Shown piece by piece: positions 5,849-6,143 of a stretch of 6,143 nt of DNA. Below the pieces are notes generated by a model. It had not been told where the DNA came from and ran no database searches. It saw only the letters and a program-made list of their open reading frames with translations. The DNA is from Clostridiaceae bacterium. Lineage in GTDB: Bacteria > Bacillota > Clostridia > DSM-8532. Numbering within the stretch: the stretch's first letter is position 1; each line of letters starts with the position of its first letter. The translations under genes and the position numbers were made by a program. The stretch spans positions 1-6,143 of the forward strand of contig DUSJ01000254.1 of assembly GCA_012842645.1 (NCBI GenBank). Direction: 5' to 3'.

Positions 5849-6143
5849 ATGATACCTGTCTTTGAGATGTTGATAAAATACAGGGGAACCAATCCCCTGC
5901 CCTTCCATATGCCAGGCCATGTCCTGGGCAGGGGATTGGCACACGAGCTAAAGGCCGCCGGCAGTCTGGACATAACCGAGATACCGGGTTCAGACTGCCT
6001 GCACTTCCCCGCAGGTGTAATTAAGATGGCCCAGGAACTTGCTGCAAAATGTTTTGGGGCGGACTATACGTTTTTCCTGGTCAACGGATCGACCGGCGGA
6101 ATACACGCAATGCTCCAGGCCGCCTTGGATCCTGGCGATAAAA
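5849..6143 (+). CDS. Orn/Lys/Arg decarboxylase, N-terminal part (cut by window end)
   Basis: The first 98 codons of a PLP-dependent decarboxylase of the Orn/Lys/Arg group (aspartate aminotransferase fold, SpeA/LdcC-type) are present, and the frame stays open to the window edge. Visible family motifs are FHMPGH (19-24), DITEIPG (41-47), GVIKMAQELAAKCFGA (56-71) and FFLVNGSTGG (75-84), whose NGSTGG loop holds the PLP phosphate. The PLP-binding lysine lies beyond the window, so arginine, lysine and ornithine cannot be told apart. The motif FHMPGHK usual in this family reads FHMPGHV here (Val25). The start is ATG 5849, 2 bases after potD; the ribosome site is weak (GGAA at 5840-5843, or GAGGT at 5829-5833), suggesting coupling to potD translation. 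Adjacency to potABCD supports a role in polyamine metabolism. A perfect inverted repeat lies within codons 14-31. Confidence 0.9.
   Translation, partial: MIPVFEMLIKYRGTNPLPFHMPGHVLGRGLAHELKAAGSLDITEIPGSDCLHFPAGVIKMAQELAAKCFGADYTFFLVNGSTGGIHAMLQAALDPGDK
5889..5939. repeat. perfect 14-base inverted repeat inside the decarboxylase gene
   Basis: The arms are CCAATCCCCTGCCC (5889-5902) and GGGCAGGGGATTGG (5926-5939), separated by 23 bases. In mRNA they would form a 14-bp, G/C-rich stem with no mismatch, covering codons 14-31. A third element, CAGGGG at 5881-5886, can also pair with CCCCTG (5894-5899) across a 7-base loop, so two exclusive structures are possible. No U-run follows the stem, so it is not an intrinsic terminator. 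It begins 43 bases after the potD stop. The repeat is seen directly; any regulatory, RNA-stability or recombination role is inference. Confidence 0.75.

Noticed and set aside
5889..5939. The inverted repeat as a Rho-independent terminator for potABCD
   Set aside because: The stem is followed by CACACGAGC with no T-run, and it lies 40 bases inside a conserved open frame.
1..6143. CRISPR array, tRNA, rRNA, insertion sequence or phage attachment site
   Set aside because: No regularly spaced repeats, no cloverleaf or rRNA-like stretch, no transposase or integrase, and no terminal repeats were seen on either strand.

Overview
The window looks like chromosomal DNA from a Gram-positive bacterium of the Bacillota, most likely a member of the Clostridia. 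The basis is the strong purine-rich Shine-Dalgarno sites, two TTG starts, a lipoprotein-type solute-binding protein, a short clostridial-style type I signal peptidase and a base composition in the mid-40s % GC by eye. The assignment is an inference from gene style; no rRNA or other marker is present. Every gene I can support is on the + strand, and coding density is high.

Region 1 (1 to about 1420) is the end of one transcription unit. It holds an MgtC/SapB-family membrane protein followed 18 bases later by a type I signal peptidase that starts at TTG. The unit closes with a clear Rho-independent terminator at 1391-1418. Its promoter lies upstream of the window.

Region 2 (about 1421-1568) is the only real intergenic space. 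It contains a near-consensus promoter (TTGACA, 17-base spacer, AATAAT with a TG extension) and two 19-base perfect palindromes. One palindrome covers the -35 box and the other lies in the untranslated leader. They are the obvious candidate operators for the regulator encoded next.

Region 3 (1569 to window end) is a polyamine operon. An XRE-type helix-turn-helix/cupin regulator is followed by a complete spermidine/putrescine ABC importer: potA ATPase, potB and potC permeases, and potD binding lipoprotein. Next, after a 2-base gap, comes the 5' part of an Orn/Lys/Arg decarboxylase (fold type I, PLP-dependent), which is cut by the window edge. The pot genes overlap by 4 bases at each junction (TTGA, ATGA, ATGA), so they are probably translationally coupled. 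The logic appears to be one promoter controlling both polyamine import and a polyamine-forming (or amino-acid-decarboxylating) enzyme, under a cupin regulator that may sense a polyamine or related ligand.

The gene content is a familiar arrangement, not a new system. The least explained signal is a perfect 14-base inverted repeat inside the first 31 codons of the decarboxylase gene (5889-5902 / 5926-5939). A further copy of CAGGGG just upstream could compete for the same pairing partner. This could form a strong coding-region mRNA hairpin at the transporter/enzyme boundary. The paired palindromes around the promoter are the second most interesting point.
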